Shown here piece after piece: positions 37,690 through 46,782 of a DNA stretch of 64,000 bases. The position numbers and the translations under genes are program-made. Every line of letters starts with the position of its first letter. Within the stretch, counting starts at the first letter, position 1. The notes below the pieces were generated by a model. The model was not told the origin of the DNA. It was given only the letters and a program-made list of their open reading frames with translations, and made no database searches. Origin of the DNA: Shinella fusca (GTDB lineage Bacteria; Pseudomonadota; Alphaproteobacteria; Rhizobiales; Rhizobiaceae); contig NZ_JACHIK010000002.1 of assembly GCF_014203155.1 (NCBI RefSeq), forward strand, positions 310,001-374,000. Direction: 5' to 3'.

Positions 37690-39120
37690 TCAGCGGGTGA
37701 CGAGGGCCATATAGGTCTCGCCTGCGGGCAGCGCTTCGAAGACGAAGCTGTCGCCACTGACGTCGTGGATCGACCGCAAGCCGTCCCATCCCCACAGTTC
37801 TACCTTGCGCGCGCCCTCCGGCAGGCTGATCGGCCAACGGCCATCGGTGAGGTTCGTCCAGCCCTGCCTATTGTGCCAGACGAAGAGGTCCCCGTCCGCT
37901 CCCTTCAGGTGCATCGTGCCGGTGCCGTAAGGATCGGAGGAGACGATGGTCATGTCGCCGGCAAGGTCCAGCACCCTTTTCAAAACCTTTGCACGTTCTT
38001 CCGGTCGCCACGGATCGTCGCTGACCGCCATGGCATAGGCCGGACCGTCGACCTCCGGCGTATCGGGAAGGGCCCAGGGGAAGGCGAATACCATCGCCGG
38101 CCGGCCGTCCGCGCCGACGATGCCGAGGTTGTCCCAAATGGCTGTCAGGAAGAGGCTTGCCGCCAGTTTCTCATCGGACCAGCCCTCGCTCCGCGCGATG
38201 TTGAATTCGGTGGCGTAGAAATTGATGTCCCGCTTGAGGCCAAGCGCGGCCTTGATGCGGTCGAAGCAGCTTTGGGCCGAGAACTGGCGGCCCTCGGTCA
38301 GCGGAAACCAGCGGTCGTTGTAGTAGGTGTGCAGATCGATACCGTCGAGCTTGCCGGATTCGAGGAGATCGGCAATGGCCGGTCCGTAGCCTCGCAGCGT
38401 CGCATCGCCATCGATGTTGCAAGCGGCAAAGCCGGCCGGCACCGCCTTCAGTGCCGGATCGACGGAGTGGATGCCATCGGCAAATCCCTCCAGCGCATCG
38501 TGATAGTCCTTCTTGGGGATGGTGTTCTGGACGTCCGGCTCGTTGGTCATGGAGTAGATCGTGGCGCCGAAGTCCTTGATCCCGTGCTCATGACCCCATT
38601 CGCCGTTCGGCCGGAAACGGCGGGCATATTCCGCACCGGCCCTGAACCAGTCGTCATAGGAGCCGATCGGCTGCGGCGGGTCGAGCGTCTGGTAGCTTCC
38701 CTCGTATTCGAGAAGGAAGATGGGTGTGATGCCGTTGTCGTGCGCCTCCATCATCGCGGCGTCGAAATCGTGAGGGGTCGGCACCCTCTGCAGGTCGCGC
38801 CAACCGTAGGAGTCCATCCGGCCGAGACGGGCGCCGACCCATTGCAGCGCCTGGTAGAGGGGGGCGGTCGGCGCGCCCGTGCGGAAGGTCACGATATTGC
38901 CCGCGCCCATCTGCCACCGGAGTGTCGGTGCATCCGCACCGGATGCCGGGGACGTCGCCACTAGCAGGCAAAGGCCCATGCCGGCCGCCCATTGCGTCAG
39001 ATGACGGCAAGGCTGCTGCAATCGGCCTTTTCGCGGAAAAGGATCAAGCCGGCTCGTTCCGGTCCGGCGGTCGCTTCGCCCCGCTTTTTGCGGCGCATGG
39101 CTTGGTGCTTTGTCAGACAT
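37690..39120 (-). CDS. Glycoside hydrolase of clan GH-A (GH39/GH5-like), signal-anchored
   Basis: About 476 residues. A basic cytoplasmic tail is followed by a signal/anchor (AAGMGLCLLVATSPASGADA) and then a TIM-barrel hydrolase. The probable acid/base Glu is in MTNEPDVQ and the nucleophile Glu in YATEFNIAR, as expected for clan GH-A. A C-terminal beta-rich tail follows (about residues 390-476). It is convergent with the EPS operon and may trim or turn over the polymer in the periplasm or at the cell surface. The start at 39120 (MSDKAPSHAP) is a guess; starts at 39177 or at the anchor Met are possible. Longer frames upstream of that are noise. Confidence 0.72.
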   Translation of the reverse strand: MSDKAPSHAPQKAGRSDRRTGTSRLDPFPRKGRLQQPCRHLTQWAAGMGLCLLVATSPASGADAPTLRWQMGAGNIVTFRTGAPTAPLYQALQWVGARLGRMDSYGWRDLQRVPTPHDFDAAMMEAHDNGITPIFLLEYEGSYQTLDPPQPIGSYDDWFRAGAEYARRFRPNGEWGHEHGIKDFGATIYSMTNEPDVQNTIPKKDYHDALEGFADGIHSVDPALKAVPAGFAACNIDGDATLRGYGPAIADLLESGKLDGIDLHTYYNDRWFPLTEGRQFSAQSCFDRIKAALGLKRDINFYATEFNIARSEGWSDEKLAASLFLTAIWDNLGIVGADGRPAMVFAFPWALPDTPEVDGPAYAMAVSDDPWRPEERAKVLKRVLDLAGDMTIVSSDPYGTGTMHLKGADGDLFVWHNRQGWTNLTDGRWPISLPEGARKVELWGWDGLRSIHDVSGDSFVFEALPAGETYMALVTR

Positions 39121-39216
39121 GTCCGGTAACGCTGCCCAATGGATTGATGCGAGGGTTTCCGCTGAATACCGCATTATCATTTCGCAAAGGTGAGCAACGG
39201 TGAAATCGCGCAGAGT

Positions 39217-39236
39217 TCTTTGTGAGGGAACAAAGA
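39217..39236. promoter_or_regulatory. Inverted repeat in the GH-P450 divergent region
   Basis: TCTTTGT and ACAAAGA form a perfect 7-bp inverted repeat with a 6-nt spacer, 53 bp before the P450 start. It could be an operator or a small hairpin in the leader. The 168-bp intergenic region (39121-39288) must hold promoters for both divergent genes. Confidence 0.45.
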
Positions 39237-39288
39237 CCTGACGGTCATCTGCTGCGCTACCTGTCGCAAACGGCAGGATAGGTGGGCA

Positions 39289-40473
39289 ATGGAACAGCAG
39301 GTCCGGAAAGAAGGTCGAAACGCGCGGGAATGTCCGGTCGATTGGGATCCGCGCAGTCCCGAGGTCCAGCGGGACCAGATCAGCGCGTATGACCGGATGC
39401 GGAAGGAATGTCCCGTCGCCCATAGCGACTATCTCGGATGGTCTCTCTTCCGCCATGCGGATGTCCTGCGGGTTCTCGGCGATCACGAGACCTTCAGCAA
39501 CCAGGTTTCGCGCCATCCGTCCGTTCCCAACGGGATGGACCCGCCCGAGCACACGCTCTACCGCGACATGATCGAGCCCTATTTCGCACCGGAGCGCATT
39601 GCGGCATTCGAGCCCGTCTTCCGCCGGATCGCGCGCGATCTCGTGGCGGAACTGGCAAGAGACCTTTCCCGCGACATCATCCGGGATGTCGCGGAGCCCT
39701 ATGCGGTGCGCATCCAGTGCGGCTTCCTCGGCTGGCCGCAAGGCCTGCATGCGCCGCTGCTGCAATGGATCTACCGGAACCGTGCCGCGACGCTTGCCCG
39801 GGATGGGGAAGAGATGGCCTCCGTCGCCCTCGAGTTCGACGGCCATATCCGCGCACAGCTCGAACTGCGCGAACGGGCGGGAGCCGCTGCCGGCGACGAC
39901 CTCACCACCTGCCTGCTGCGCCAGAGCGTCGACGGGCGGAGGCTGGACCATTCCCGCATCGTCAGCATCCTGCGCAACTGGACGGTCGGCGAGCTTGGAA
40001 CCATCGCCGCCTGCGTCGGCATCATCCTTCACTTCCTCGCCGGACGGCCCGATATCCAGGACGCGCTTCGCCGGGACCGGGCCCTGCTGCCGCAGGCGAT
40101 CGACGAGATCCTGCGGCTTCACGGGCCGCTCATCTCCAATCGCCGCGTCGCCACCCGTGCGGTAACCCTCGGCGGACGGACGCTTCAGGCGGGAGACCGG
40201 ATAACGGTGATGTGGGCATCGGCAAACCGGGACGGCGCGGTCTTCGACGATGCGGAGCAATTCCAGCTTGAGCGGGATCAGGCGCGGAACCTGCTCTATG
40301 GCGCCGGCATCCATGTCTGCCCGGGCGCGGGGCTGGCGCGGATGCAACTCTACGTCATGCTGGACGAGCTTCTCGACGGGCTTGCATCTTTCACGCTGCT
40401 TTCCGGCGCGGAGCCGGCCCGCGCAATCTATCCCGCGAGCGGATTTTCGTCCCTCTTCCTCGCGTCGGCGTGA
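39289..40473 (+). CDS. Cytochrome P450, soluble bacterial type
   Basis: The 394-residue protein has the haem-ligand motif YGAGIHVCPGAGLARMQ (ligand Cys at about residue 344), and the ExxR helix EILR is present. The I-helix segment reads NWTVGELGTIAA instead of the usual AGxxTT, so the acid-alcohol pair used in oxygen activation is placed differently. It should be a class I monooxygenase needing a ferredoxin and reductase from elsewhere; none is encoded next to it. The substrate is unknown. It stands alone between the polysaccharide cluster and the iron operon. Confidence 0.88.
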   Translation: MEQQVRKEGRNARECPVDWDPRSPEVQRDQISAYDRMRKECPVAHSDYLGWSLFRHADVLRVLGDHETFSNQVSRHPSVPNGMDPPEHTLYRDMIEPYFAPERIAAFEPVFRRIARDLVAELARDLSRDIIRDVAEPYAVRIQCGFLGWPQGLHAPLLQWIYRNRAATLARDGEEMASVALEFDGHIRAQLELRERAGAAAGDDLTTCLLRQSVDGRRLDHSRIVSILRNWTVGELGTIAACVGIILHFLAGRPDIQDALRRDRALLPQAIDEILRLHGPLISNRRVATRAVTLGGRTLQAGDRITVMWASANRDGAVFDDAEQFQLERDQARNLLYGAGIHVCPGAGLARMQLYVMLDELLDGLASFTLLSGAEPARAIYPASGFSSLFLASA

Positions 40474-40591
40474 CGGGGCGGCTATCGCGAAGAAAACCTT
40501 CCTGAATTCCTCCACATTGCGCTGGCGCAAAGAACGGCCGTCCTGCGACCGATAACCATTCGCAACTCTGTTTCGTTTGGGGGATCTGGTC

Positions 40592-41638
40592 ATGAATGGA
40601 AGAGGTTTGGTTCTGGCTGCGGCATTGCTTCTGGCACCCGTGGCCGGCGTCGCGGCGGACGATGCGGAAGGCCTCGGCCTTGCCAATGTCAAGGAATTCA
40701 CGCTCGAGCACAGCCGCGGGCTGGTCGCGCAGGCCGAACTCCTGGAGGCGGGGCTTGCCGATTATCATGCGCTGATCGCCGCGCATGGCGGGGACTATGC
40801 GGCGGCATGGGCTGCCGAGGGCGCCCGGCTCGCCGAGCGGATCCACACCATCCGCGCCCTGTGGCTGGAGGCATCCAACCACTACGAGACGATCGAGGGG
40901 ATCGTCGCCGGCATTCCCGAGACGGCCAAGTACGACCTGATCCTCGATGCCGGCAATCCGGGCACGGAGAGCGAGGACGTTGCCGAATACGACCTGCCGC
41001 TGCCGGACGGCACCGTGCTGAAGCGGCCCGGCAACCTGTTCCACACCATCACCGAGCCCCTGTTCTGGGGCATGGACGAGAAGGGCGTCAAGCTGCCGGC
41101 GGACCTTAACGGCGACGGCAAGGTGACGCGCGGGGAAATGCTCTTCGACGCCAATCTGGGCCTTGGCGCGGCGCAGGGGCTGGCCAGATGGGCCAAAGCG
41201 CTCGAAGCCGACATGACGGCCTGGAAGCCGAACCGCGAGGACGCCTTAACCTCCGTCGTCGTGATGACCCCGACGGTCGGCGATTATTTCGGCGAATGGA
41301 AGGAATCCCAGTTCATCTCCGGCGAGATCGGCGCCTTCGTCGCCCAGAGTCGCCTGACGGATGTCGAAGGCATCATGAGCGGGTGCCGGCGGATGTATTC
41401 GCAGGCGCTTTCGCCGGTGGTGGCCGCAATCGATGCGGATCTCGACAGCCGCATCACGGCCGGTTTCGAGGAGTTGCTGGGGCTCGTCGAGGACACGCGC
41501 GCCCGCGAGGCGGCCGGCACGAAATTCGGTGCCGAGGAGGCCGACGCGCTGGGCAACGAGGCGCAGGACATCGCCGACCGCATCGTCGCCATGGTGCTGC
41601 AGGCTGCCGCCAAGGCCGACGTGCAGATCCGCGGCTGA
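40592..41638 (+). CDS. Imelysin-like periplasmic iron-binding protein with EF-hand loop
   Basis: The 348-residue protein has a signal peptide (MNGRGLVLAAALLLAPVAGVAADD). The mature part is mostly helical, with an imelysin/EfeO-like region around GNLFHTITEPLFWG, the counterpart of the GxHxIExxLWG motif. Just downstream is a canonical 12-residue EF-hand loop DLNGDGKVTRGE, not usual in this family. It probably binds Fe(III) or Fe(II) in the periplasm and passes it to the FTR1 permease three genes on. The ATG at 40592 is 7 nt after GGGGGA (40579-40584); an in-frame TTG at 40577 is less likely. Confidence 0.82.
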   Translation: MNGRGLVLAAALLLAPVAGVAADDAEGLGLANVKEFTLEHSRGLVAQAELLEAGLADYHALIAAHGGDYAAAWAAEGARLAERIHTIRALWLEASNHYETIEGIVAGIPETAKYDLILDAGNPGTESEDVAEYDLPLPDGTVLKRPGNLFHTITEPLFWGMDEKGVKLPADLNGDGKVTRGEMLFDANLGLGAAQGLARWAKALEADMTAWKPNREDALTSVVVMTPTVGDYFGEWKESQFISGEIGAFVAQSRLTDVEGIMSGCRRMYSQALSPVVAAIDADLDSRITAGFEELLGLVEDTRAREAAGTKFGAEEADALGNEAQDIADRIVAMVLQAAAKADVQIRG

Positions 41639-41690
41639 CAAAGGCCGCGGAACATGCGGCCGGCGACCTGCCGGCCGGAGGACCGGACGC

Positions 41691-42218
41691 ATGGAAAGTC
41701 TCGATACCCTTCCCGAGCCCGCCTGCCGGCGCTTCGTGCTGGAATACGGCCCGAAGCGTCCGGGCATCCGGCGTGCGCTGGTTTTATCTCTGCTGTTCGC
41801 CCTCCTTTTCGGCACGGGCCTGCATCTGGAATTCCTCGCCGCGCGAAACTGGAACGCGGGAGAGGTGGTCCTTCTTGGGCATCTTGCCGCCGGGCTTGTG
41901 TTCGTCGCGCTCTTCGTCTCCTGGATCGGCGGGCATGTGGCGCGGGGACTGCCGCGAAGCCAGCGGCCGGCCTTCACCGGCCTTTCCTGGCTTCTCCTGG
42001 TGAAATTCGTCCTTGTCCTCGTCACCGGATTGATGATGGCGCTGCCGACCGCCCTCTATCTTGCGGGGCGGCTCTGGTTCTGGAGCTTCGAGGCAACGCA
42101 CGTTCTGACCTTCCTCCACCTCTGGGGATCGTTCGCAGCCGCCATCGGTTTTCTCGCCCATCTCGCCATGCGGCATTGGGCGCTTCCGGCGGGCGGGCAG
42201 GGGCGGCGGTTGCCATGA
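41691..42218 (+). CDS. Four-helix membrane cytochrome b-like protein
   Basis: The 175-residue protein has four transmembrane helices (about 30-52, 60-83, 100-122, 130-160). Paired helix histidines in the second helix region (LGHLAAGLV, GGHVARG) and in the fourth (THVLTFLHLW, LAHLAMRHW) are suited to bis-His haem b ligation like the cytochrome b561 fold. It would exchange electrons between the quinone pool and the following periplasmic multihaem cytochrome. It overlaps the cytochrome c gene by ATGA. Assignment rests on topology and histidines; haem binding is inferred. Confidence 0.7.
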   Translation: MESLDTLPEPACRRFVLEYGPKRPGIRRALVLSLLFALLFGTGLHLEFLAARNWNAGEVVLLGHLAAGLVFVALFVSWIGGHVARGLPRSQRPAFTGLSWLLLVKFVLVLVTGLMMALPTALYLAGRLWFWSFEATHVLTFLHLWGSFAAAIGFLAHLAMRHWALPAGGQGRRLP

Positions 42219-43765
42219 AGTACCAGTTCAAGACGCATCTCCCCCCGGCCGCGCTCGGCGCTTTCCTGGCGCTCGTCTTCATCCTCGGAACGGGCATCCT
42301 GGCGCCGGCGCCGCCCGAGCCGGGCGTGGAGCTTGCCGATATCCCGTTCTACCGTCTGCCGTTCGGCCCGGATGCGGCCGGCAAGGCGCGGCCGTTCTGG
42401 CCGTCGCGGCTGCAGACGGAGAACGGCCGGTTCGCCGACCCTGCGTCGATCCAGTCGGCGGCGAAATGCGCGACCTGCCACCGGCGGGAGTTCGATGAAT
42501 GGGCGCCGTCGCTCCACGCCATCGCCGGCCGCGATACGGTCTACGAGCGCGCGGTGCGGATCAACGAGGGGCTGCACAGGGACGGCATCGAGAAATCCCG
42601 CTTCTGCGAGGGATGCCATGCGCCCGGCGAGGTGCTGGCGGGACGGACCAACCGCTTCAAGTCAGTCATGCCATCGGACGCGGAAACGGAGGGCATCACC
42701 TGCGTGATGTGCCACACCGCCACCCATGCCGACCCGAAGGAAGGCAACGGCGCGCTGACGCTGGCGGTCAACACGGGCGTCGACCGGTTGCCGGACGCGA
42801 TGATCCTTGCCGCGCCGCGCGACCATGCCCGCGCCTTCGGGGCGGCAGGGACCAACGCGCTGATCGCAAGCTCGGATTTTTGCGGCGGCTGCCACACCGA
42901 GGCCTACGACAGCTCGATGTCCAAAGCCACGAGCCGCCAGCATGTGCAGACGACCTTCGCCGAGTGGCAGGGGAGCTGGTATGCCGAGAACGGCGTCAAT
43001 TGCCAGGATTGCCATATGGCGCCCGATCCTGCCGCCTATGTCCGCCAGGTCCGGGCCGGCAATCTCGAAAAGCCCGAGCGGTATGCGCACAATTTCGTCG
43101 GCTCGAACTACCTGATGTTCGACACCAGCCTCGGCTCCAACCTGACCTTCCTGCGCGGAGGCATCCTGCCGGGCCTCACCGATGCGCGGAACACCGCGCT
43201 GATCGCCCGGCAGGGGGAGGCGACGAGGGCGCTGCTGCGCTCGGCCGCGGGCCTTGCCCTTCGCGAGGCGGCCGTTGCCGGCGGCAGGCTTCGCTTCACT
43301 GTCGCCGTGCAGAACCTCGGCGCCGGGCACAATCTGCCGACCGGCGTGGTCGACCAGAAATACATGTGGCTGGAGGTGGCCGTCCGCGATGCCTCCGGCG
43401 CGGAAATCTACCATTCGGGCGCGTTCGACGCCGAGCGCGGCGAGACCGACCCGGACGCCGTGATCTGGCGCGAGGATTTCCGCGATACGGACGGCAGGCG
43501 CATTCCCGATCACCTGACCTTCATCACGGCGACCGTCACCCATGTCCGCCCCGGTGTGCCGCCGAAGGCAGAGGACGTCGTCGCCTACGAGGCGCCGCTT
43601 CCGCCGGAGGCGAAGGGGCCGTTCATCCTTGAAGCCCGGCTCTGGTATCGCGTCGCCACCCAGGAATTCGCCTACAACACGTTGAAGACGGACCTGATCA
43701 TTCCCCCCTTCGAGCTTGCGGCCGGAAAATTCACCCTGCCCGCCGGGAAAGAGGCCCATCCATGA
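42215..43765 (+). CDS. Pentahaem c-type cytochrome, membrane-anchored periplasmic
   Basis: The 516-residue protein has an N-terminal signal/anchor helix (about 11-32). Five CxxCH haem motifs are visible: CATCH, CEGCH, CVMCH, CGGCH and CQDCH, spread over the first 270 residues, as in cytochrome c554-like multihaem proteins. The C-terminal part (about 330-516) is beta-rich and lacks haem sites. It overlaps both neighbours (ATGA with the b-type protein, 4 bp with FTR1), so it is one operon. The role is inferred: electron transfer for Fe(III)/Fe(II) cycling at the permease. Confidence 0.88.
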   Translation: MKYQFKTHLPPAALGAFLALVFILGTGILAPAPPEPGVELADIPFYRLPFGPDAAGKARPFWPSRLQTENGRFADPASIQSAAKCATCHRREFDEWAPSLHAIAGRDTVYERAVRINEGLHRDGIEKSRFCEGCHAPGEVLAGRTNRFKSVMPSDAETEGITCVMCHTATHADPKEGNGALTLAVNTGVDRLPDAMILAAPRDHARAFGAAGTNALIASSDFCGGCHTEAYDSSMSKATSRQHVQTTFAEWQGSWYAENGVNCQDCHMAPDPAAYVRQVRAGNLEKPERYAHNFVGSNYLMFDTSLGSNLTFLRGGILPGLTDARNTALIARQGEATRALLRSAAGLALREAAVAGGRLRFTVAVQNLGAGHNLPTGVVDQKYMWLEVAVRDASGAEIYHSGAFDAERGETDPDAVIWREDFRDTDGRRIPDHLTFITATVTHVRPGVPPKAEDVVAYEAPLPPEAKGPFILEARLWYRVATQEFAYNTLKTDLIIPPFELAAGKFTLPAGKEAHP

Positions 43766-46071
43766 TCGCCCAAGCCGCCCGCCTGTTCCTTCCGGTGCTG
43801 GCCTTCCTCTTCGCTGCCTTCGGGACCGTGGCAGCGGCGGACGTGCCCTGGCAGGATGCCGAAGCCCTGCGCGCGGAAAGCGCCCAGATCCAGCGCCGTC
43901 TCTTCCGGACACCGGACACCCGCCTGCACGAGGATGTCGCGGCGCGGCTGGAGGCCGTTCGCGGCCTTTGGTCCACCCGGCTGCGGGCCGCCTATGAAGA
44001 GGCGGCGCCCTCCAAGGTCGAGGCCGTCGATAAGGCCGTTACAGCCTTCGCGGAAGCGGTGGGGCGCTGGGATCCGGAAGCGTCGGCCTCGGCGCGCGCC
44101 CGCGTCTGGACCGGATTGCTCGACGGGGCCTTCCGCGCGGCGCTTTCGAGCCTCGACGCGGGGCGGGTGGAAGAAGCCGCCGGCTGGCTCAACATCCGCG
44201 AATATGCCCGGACCTCGCGCGACACGGCCGCCAGCATCGCCATGCGCGAGGTGCGCGTCGGCCGGATGGCGCCGAACGAGGCGCGTGGCGTGATCCAGAC
44301 GGAATTGCTCGGCGTCTATGCCGGCGAGCTGCGCAAGGCCGTCGCGGAGGCGCGAGACCACCGCGCTGCCGGTTACGAGGTCCAGCTTGCCGGCTCGCTT
44401 GCGCGGGCAGCGGGACTGCATGCGCTTCTGTCGGAGAGCCTAGCGGCCCGGCTCGGCGCGCAGAAGACGGGCGAGATCGCCGAAGCCTTCACCCGCTTGG
44501 ACGATCCGCAGGCGCCGGATCTTGACGCGACACTCATGCGCATCGAAGCGCTGCTGGCCACCTATGCACCGGCGAGCCTTTCGCCTGACGAGCGCGACCG
44601 GCGGGTCCAACTGCTTGCGCGTTTCCTGGCGCTCGTGCCGGTCGAATACGAGAAAGGCGTACGGAACGGGGAAATCGCCATTCCCTTCGAATATTTCGAG
44701 GCCGGGCTGTTCCGTGACCGGGCGGAGATGCTGTTCGGGGACCTCGGCTACGACCTTGCCGCCCGTTCGCCGCAGGCCTTCGACAGGCTTTCGGCCATCC
44801 TCAGGGAAATGCAGGCACTGATCGCGCAAAAGGGCGGCGGGACAAAGGTTGCAGGCCTTGCGGAGGAGGCGCGGGGGCTGGTTGCCGCGGCCTATGGCAC
44901 CGACCTGTCGAAGGGCGGCTACGGGGCGGCGCTTTCGCTCCTGCCGGATGTCCTCGACGAGATGCTGGCGGCTTCGGCGGCGGAGAATTGGGAAGACGCC
45001 GAGCTGAAGCGGCTGGAAGCCTATGCACTCTTCGACCCCGATATCGAGCAGCGCCTGATGCCGCGCGCCCCGGCCCTCGCGCTGAAGATGGAGGCGGATT
45101 TCTGGGAAGGCAGCGCGGCGGAACCGGGCTTCAGCCGCATCGTGGCCGCCCGCGGGCCGGGGGATGCCCTGACGCTTGCCGTGGCGCGGATGAAAGCGGC
45201 AACGCAGGAGGCAGCCCGCATCCTCGACACAAGACTTTCGGGTCTCGGAGCGTTCCTGCAGTCCCTGGCCATCCTCCTTCGGGAAGGGCTGGAGGCGGTC
45301 CTTGTCCTTGCCTGCATGATCGGCGCGCTGAAGGCGAGCGGCCTTCCCGCCCGCGGCGCCGGCGGCTGGCGCCGGCCGGTGGCGGGCGGCGTGCTCGCCG
45401 CGCTCGGCGGATCCTTCGCCCTCTGGTTCGCCGTCGGGCGCCTGTTCGCCCTGAGCACGCTCCAGCGGGAACTGCTGGAAGGACTCTCGGCGCTGGCCGC
45501 GGCCGCGGTGCTCGTCTACGTGACGCACTGGATCTTCCGCAAATCCTATGTCGGCGACTGGATCGCGGAGATCCGGCGCAAGGCGGCCGCCGCGGCGAAG
45601 GCGACGGAGGGCGGCGGCAAGGGCTACCTCGGATGGTTCACCCTGTTCTCGCTATCGTTCCTCGTCGTCTTCCGCGAGGGTTTCGAGACGGTCCTCTTCT
45701 ACGAGGCGCTGCTGATCGACGCGCCGGCCCTGCCGGTGCTTACAGGCCTTGCTGCGGGCGGTGTGCTGGCGGCCGGGGTCGGCTATGTCATGCTCGGCCT
45801 CGAGGCGCGCCTGCCCGTCTCAGCCTTTTTCCGGCTGACGGGCGCGCTGCTCGCCGTTCTGTGCGTCGTGCTGGTCGGCAGCGGCATCCGCGGCCTCCAG
45901 ACGGCCGCCCTGGTCTCCGCGACGCCGGTGGCCTGGTTCCCGGATCGCCCATGGCTGCAGATCTATCTCGGTCTCTACCCGGTCGGCGAGGCGCTGCTTG
46001 CGCAGGCGCTCGTCGCCGCGTTCCTGGCGATCTCGGTCTTCGGCTTCGTCCGGCAGCGGAAGGCGGTATAA
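43762..46071 (+). CDS. FTR1 family high-affinity iron permease with large N-terminal periplasmic domain
   Basis: The 769-residue protein has a signal peptide and then a helical periplasmic region (about 25-490) without CxxCH. Next comes the FTR1 permease with the paired REGLE-type motifs: LLREGLEAVLV and FREGFETVLFYE, each in a transmembrane helix. FTR1/EfeU permeases take up iron with redox help from a partner. Here the partners are probably the imelysin-like binder and cytochromes upstream. It is the last gene of the operon and converges with dhaL. Confidence 0.9.
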   Translation: MIAQAARLFLPVLAFLFAAFGTVAAADVPWQDAEALRAESAQIQRRLFRTPDTRLHEDVAARLEAVRGLWSTRLRAAYEEAAPSKVEAVDKAVTAFAEAVGRWDPEASASARARVWTGLLDGAFRAALSSLDAGRVEEAAGWLNIREYARTSRDTAASIAMREVRVGRMAPNEARGVIQTELLGVYAGELRKAVAEARDHRAAGYEVQLAGSLARAAGLHALLSESLAARLGAQKTGEIAEAFTRLDDPQAPDLDATLMRIEALLATYAPASLSPDERDRRVQLLARFLALVPVEYEKGVRNGEIAIPFEYFEAGLFRDRAEMLFGDLGYDLAARSPQAFDRLSAILREMQALIAQKGGGTKVAGLAEEARGLVAAAYGTDLSKGGYGAALSLLPDVLDEMLAASAAENWEDAELKRLEAYALFDPDIEQRLMPRAPALALKMEADFWEGSAAEPGFSRIVAARGPGDALTLAVARMKAATQEAARILDTRLSGLGAFLQSLAILLREGLEAVLVLACMIGALKASGLPARGAGGWRRPVAGGVLAALGGSFALWFAVGRLFALSTLQRELLEGLSALAAAAVLVYVTHWIFRKSYVGDWIAEIRRKAAAAAKATEGGGKGYLGWFTLFSLSFLVVFREGFETVLFYEALLIDAPALPVLTGLAAGGVLAAGVGYVMLGLEARLPVSAFFRLTGALLAVLCVVLVGSGIRGLQTAALVSATPVAWFPDRPWLQIYLGLYPVGEALLAQALVAAFLAISVFGFVRQRKAV

Positions 46072-46120
46072 GCTGCACGTCGGGGTCGGGGACAGGAGCC
46101 GCGGTCCGCCGGCGTAAAGG

Positions 46121-46771
46121 TCACGATGGGTTCGCAAGGGCTGCTTTGGCGCCTTGCGCAAGTTCCTTGAGGATGATTGCACAGGACGTCGCGCCCGCAT
46201 CCAGGACGCCGAGCGAGCGTTCGCCGAGACGGCTCGCGCGGCCGATCTTCGCGACGAGGTTAAGCGTCGAATCACGCCCCGCCTCGGCGGCGGCGACCAG
46301 GGCGTCGAGCGCGTCGCTGAAAGACTTCCCGTCTGCCGTCGCCTTGTCGAAGGCCTCGACGCCGGGGACGAGGGTGTCGAGCAGCGTCTTGTCGCCGACC
46401 TTGGCCGCGCCGATCGACTGGATGCCGGAAAGGCCGGCATGCAACATCCTGCCGAAGGTCGCGGCGTCGATCTTTTCCACGCCCTCGATGGTTTCCGCAA
46501 ATTCCGTGAACATGACGCCGTAGAGAGGGCCCATCGAGCCGCCGATCTCCGTCATCAGCACGGTGCCGAGCGTATCGAGGGACTGGGAAAGCGAGGCGTC
46601 CTTGCCCTTCAGCCGCTCGGCGGCCATGCCGAAGCCCTTGGCCATGTTCACGCCGTGGTCACCGTCGCCGATCTTGCCGTCGATCTCGCTGAGATAGGCG
46701 CGGTTCTCGATGATCCGTTCGGCCATCGACAGGACGATGGCGCCGGAGGAGGTATTGTCGAAAGTCTGCAT
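46121..46771 (-). CDS. dhaL: Dihydroxyacetone kinase subunit DhaL
   Basis: The 216-residue protein has the ATP/ADP-binding DhaL fold: EIDGKIGDGDHGVNMAKGF near the N-terminus with the metal-binding Asp cluster, MTEIGGSMGPLYG, and the conserved C-terminal DAGATSCAIIL. It binds the nucleotide that drives phosphorylation of dihydroxyacetone (or a related ketose such as erythrulose) held by DhaK. A GAGGAAGG box precedes the ATG at 46771. It follows dhaK by 11 bp. No PTS partner (DhaM) is present, so an ATP-using form is likely. Confidence 0.93.
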   Translation of the reverse strand: MQTFDNTSSGAIVLSMAERIIENRAYLSEIDGKIGDGDHGVNMAKGFGMAAERLKGKDASLSQSLDTLGTVLMTEIGGSMGPLYGVMFTEFAETIEGVEKIDAATFGRMLHAGLSGIQSIGAAKVGDKTLLDTLVPGVEAFDKATADGKSFSDALDALVAAAEAGRDSTLNLVAKIGRASRLGERSLGVLDAGATSCAIILKELAQGAKAALANPS

Positions 46772-46782
46772 GGTTTCCTTCC

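Noticed and set aside
40474-40591. Possible Fur/RirA-type iron box before the iron operon
   Set aside because: I looked for TGA-N9-TCA, ICE-type and Fur-like repeats and saw no convincing match, only TGCGCTGGCGCA, which is a weak GC palindrome.
37690-40701. 1003-codon minus-strand frame containing the glycoside hydrolase
   Set aside because: Only the part from about 39120 downward is hydrolase. The rest runs antisense through the P450 and is not a real N-terminal extension.
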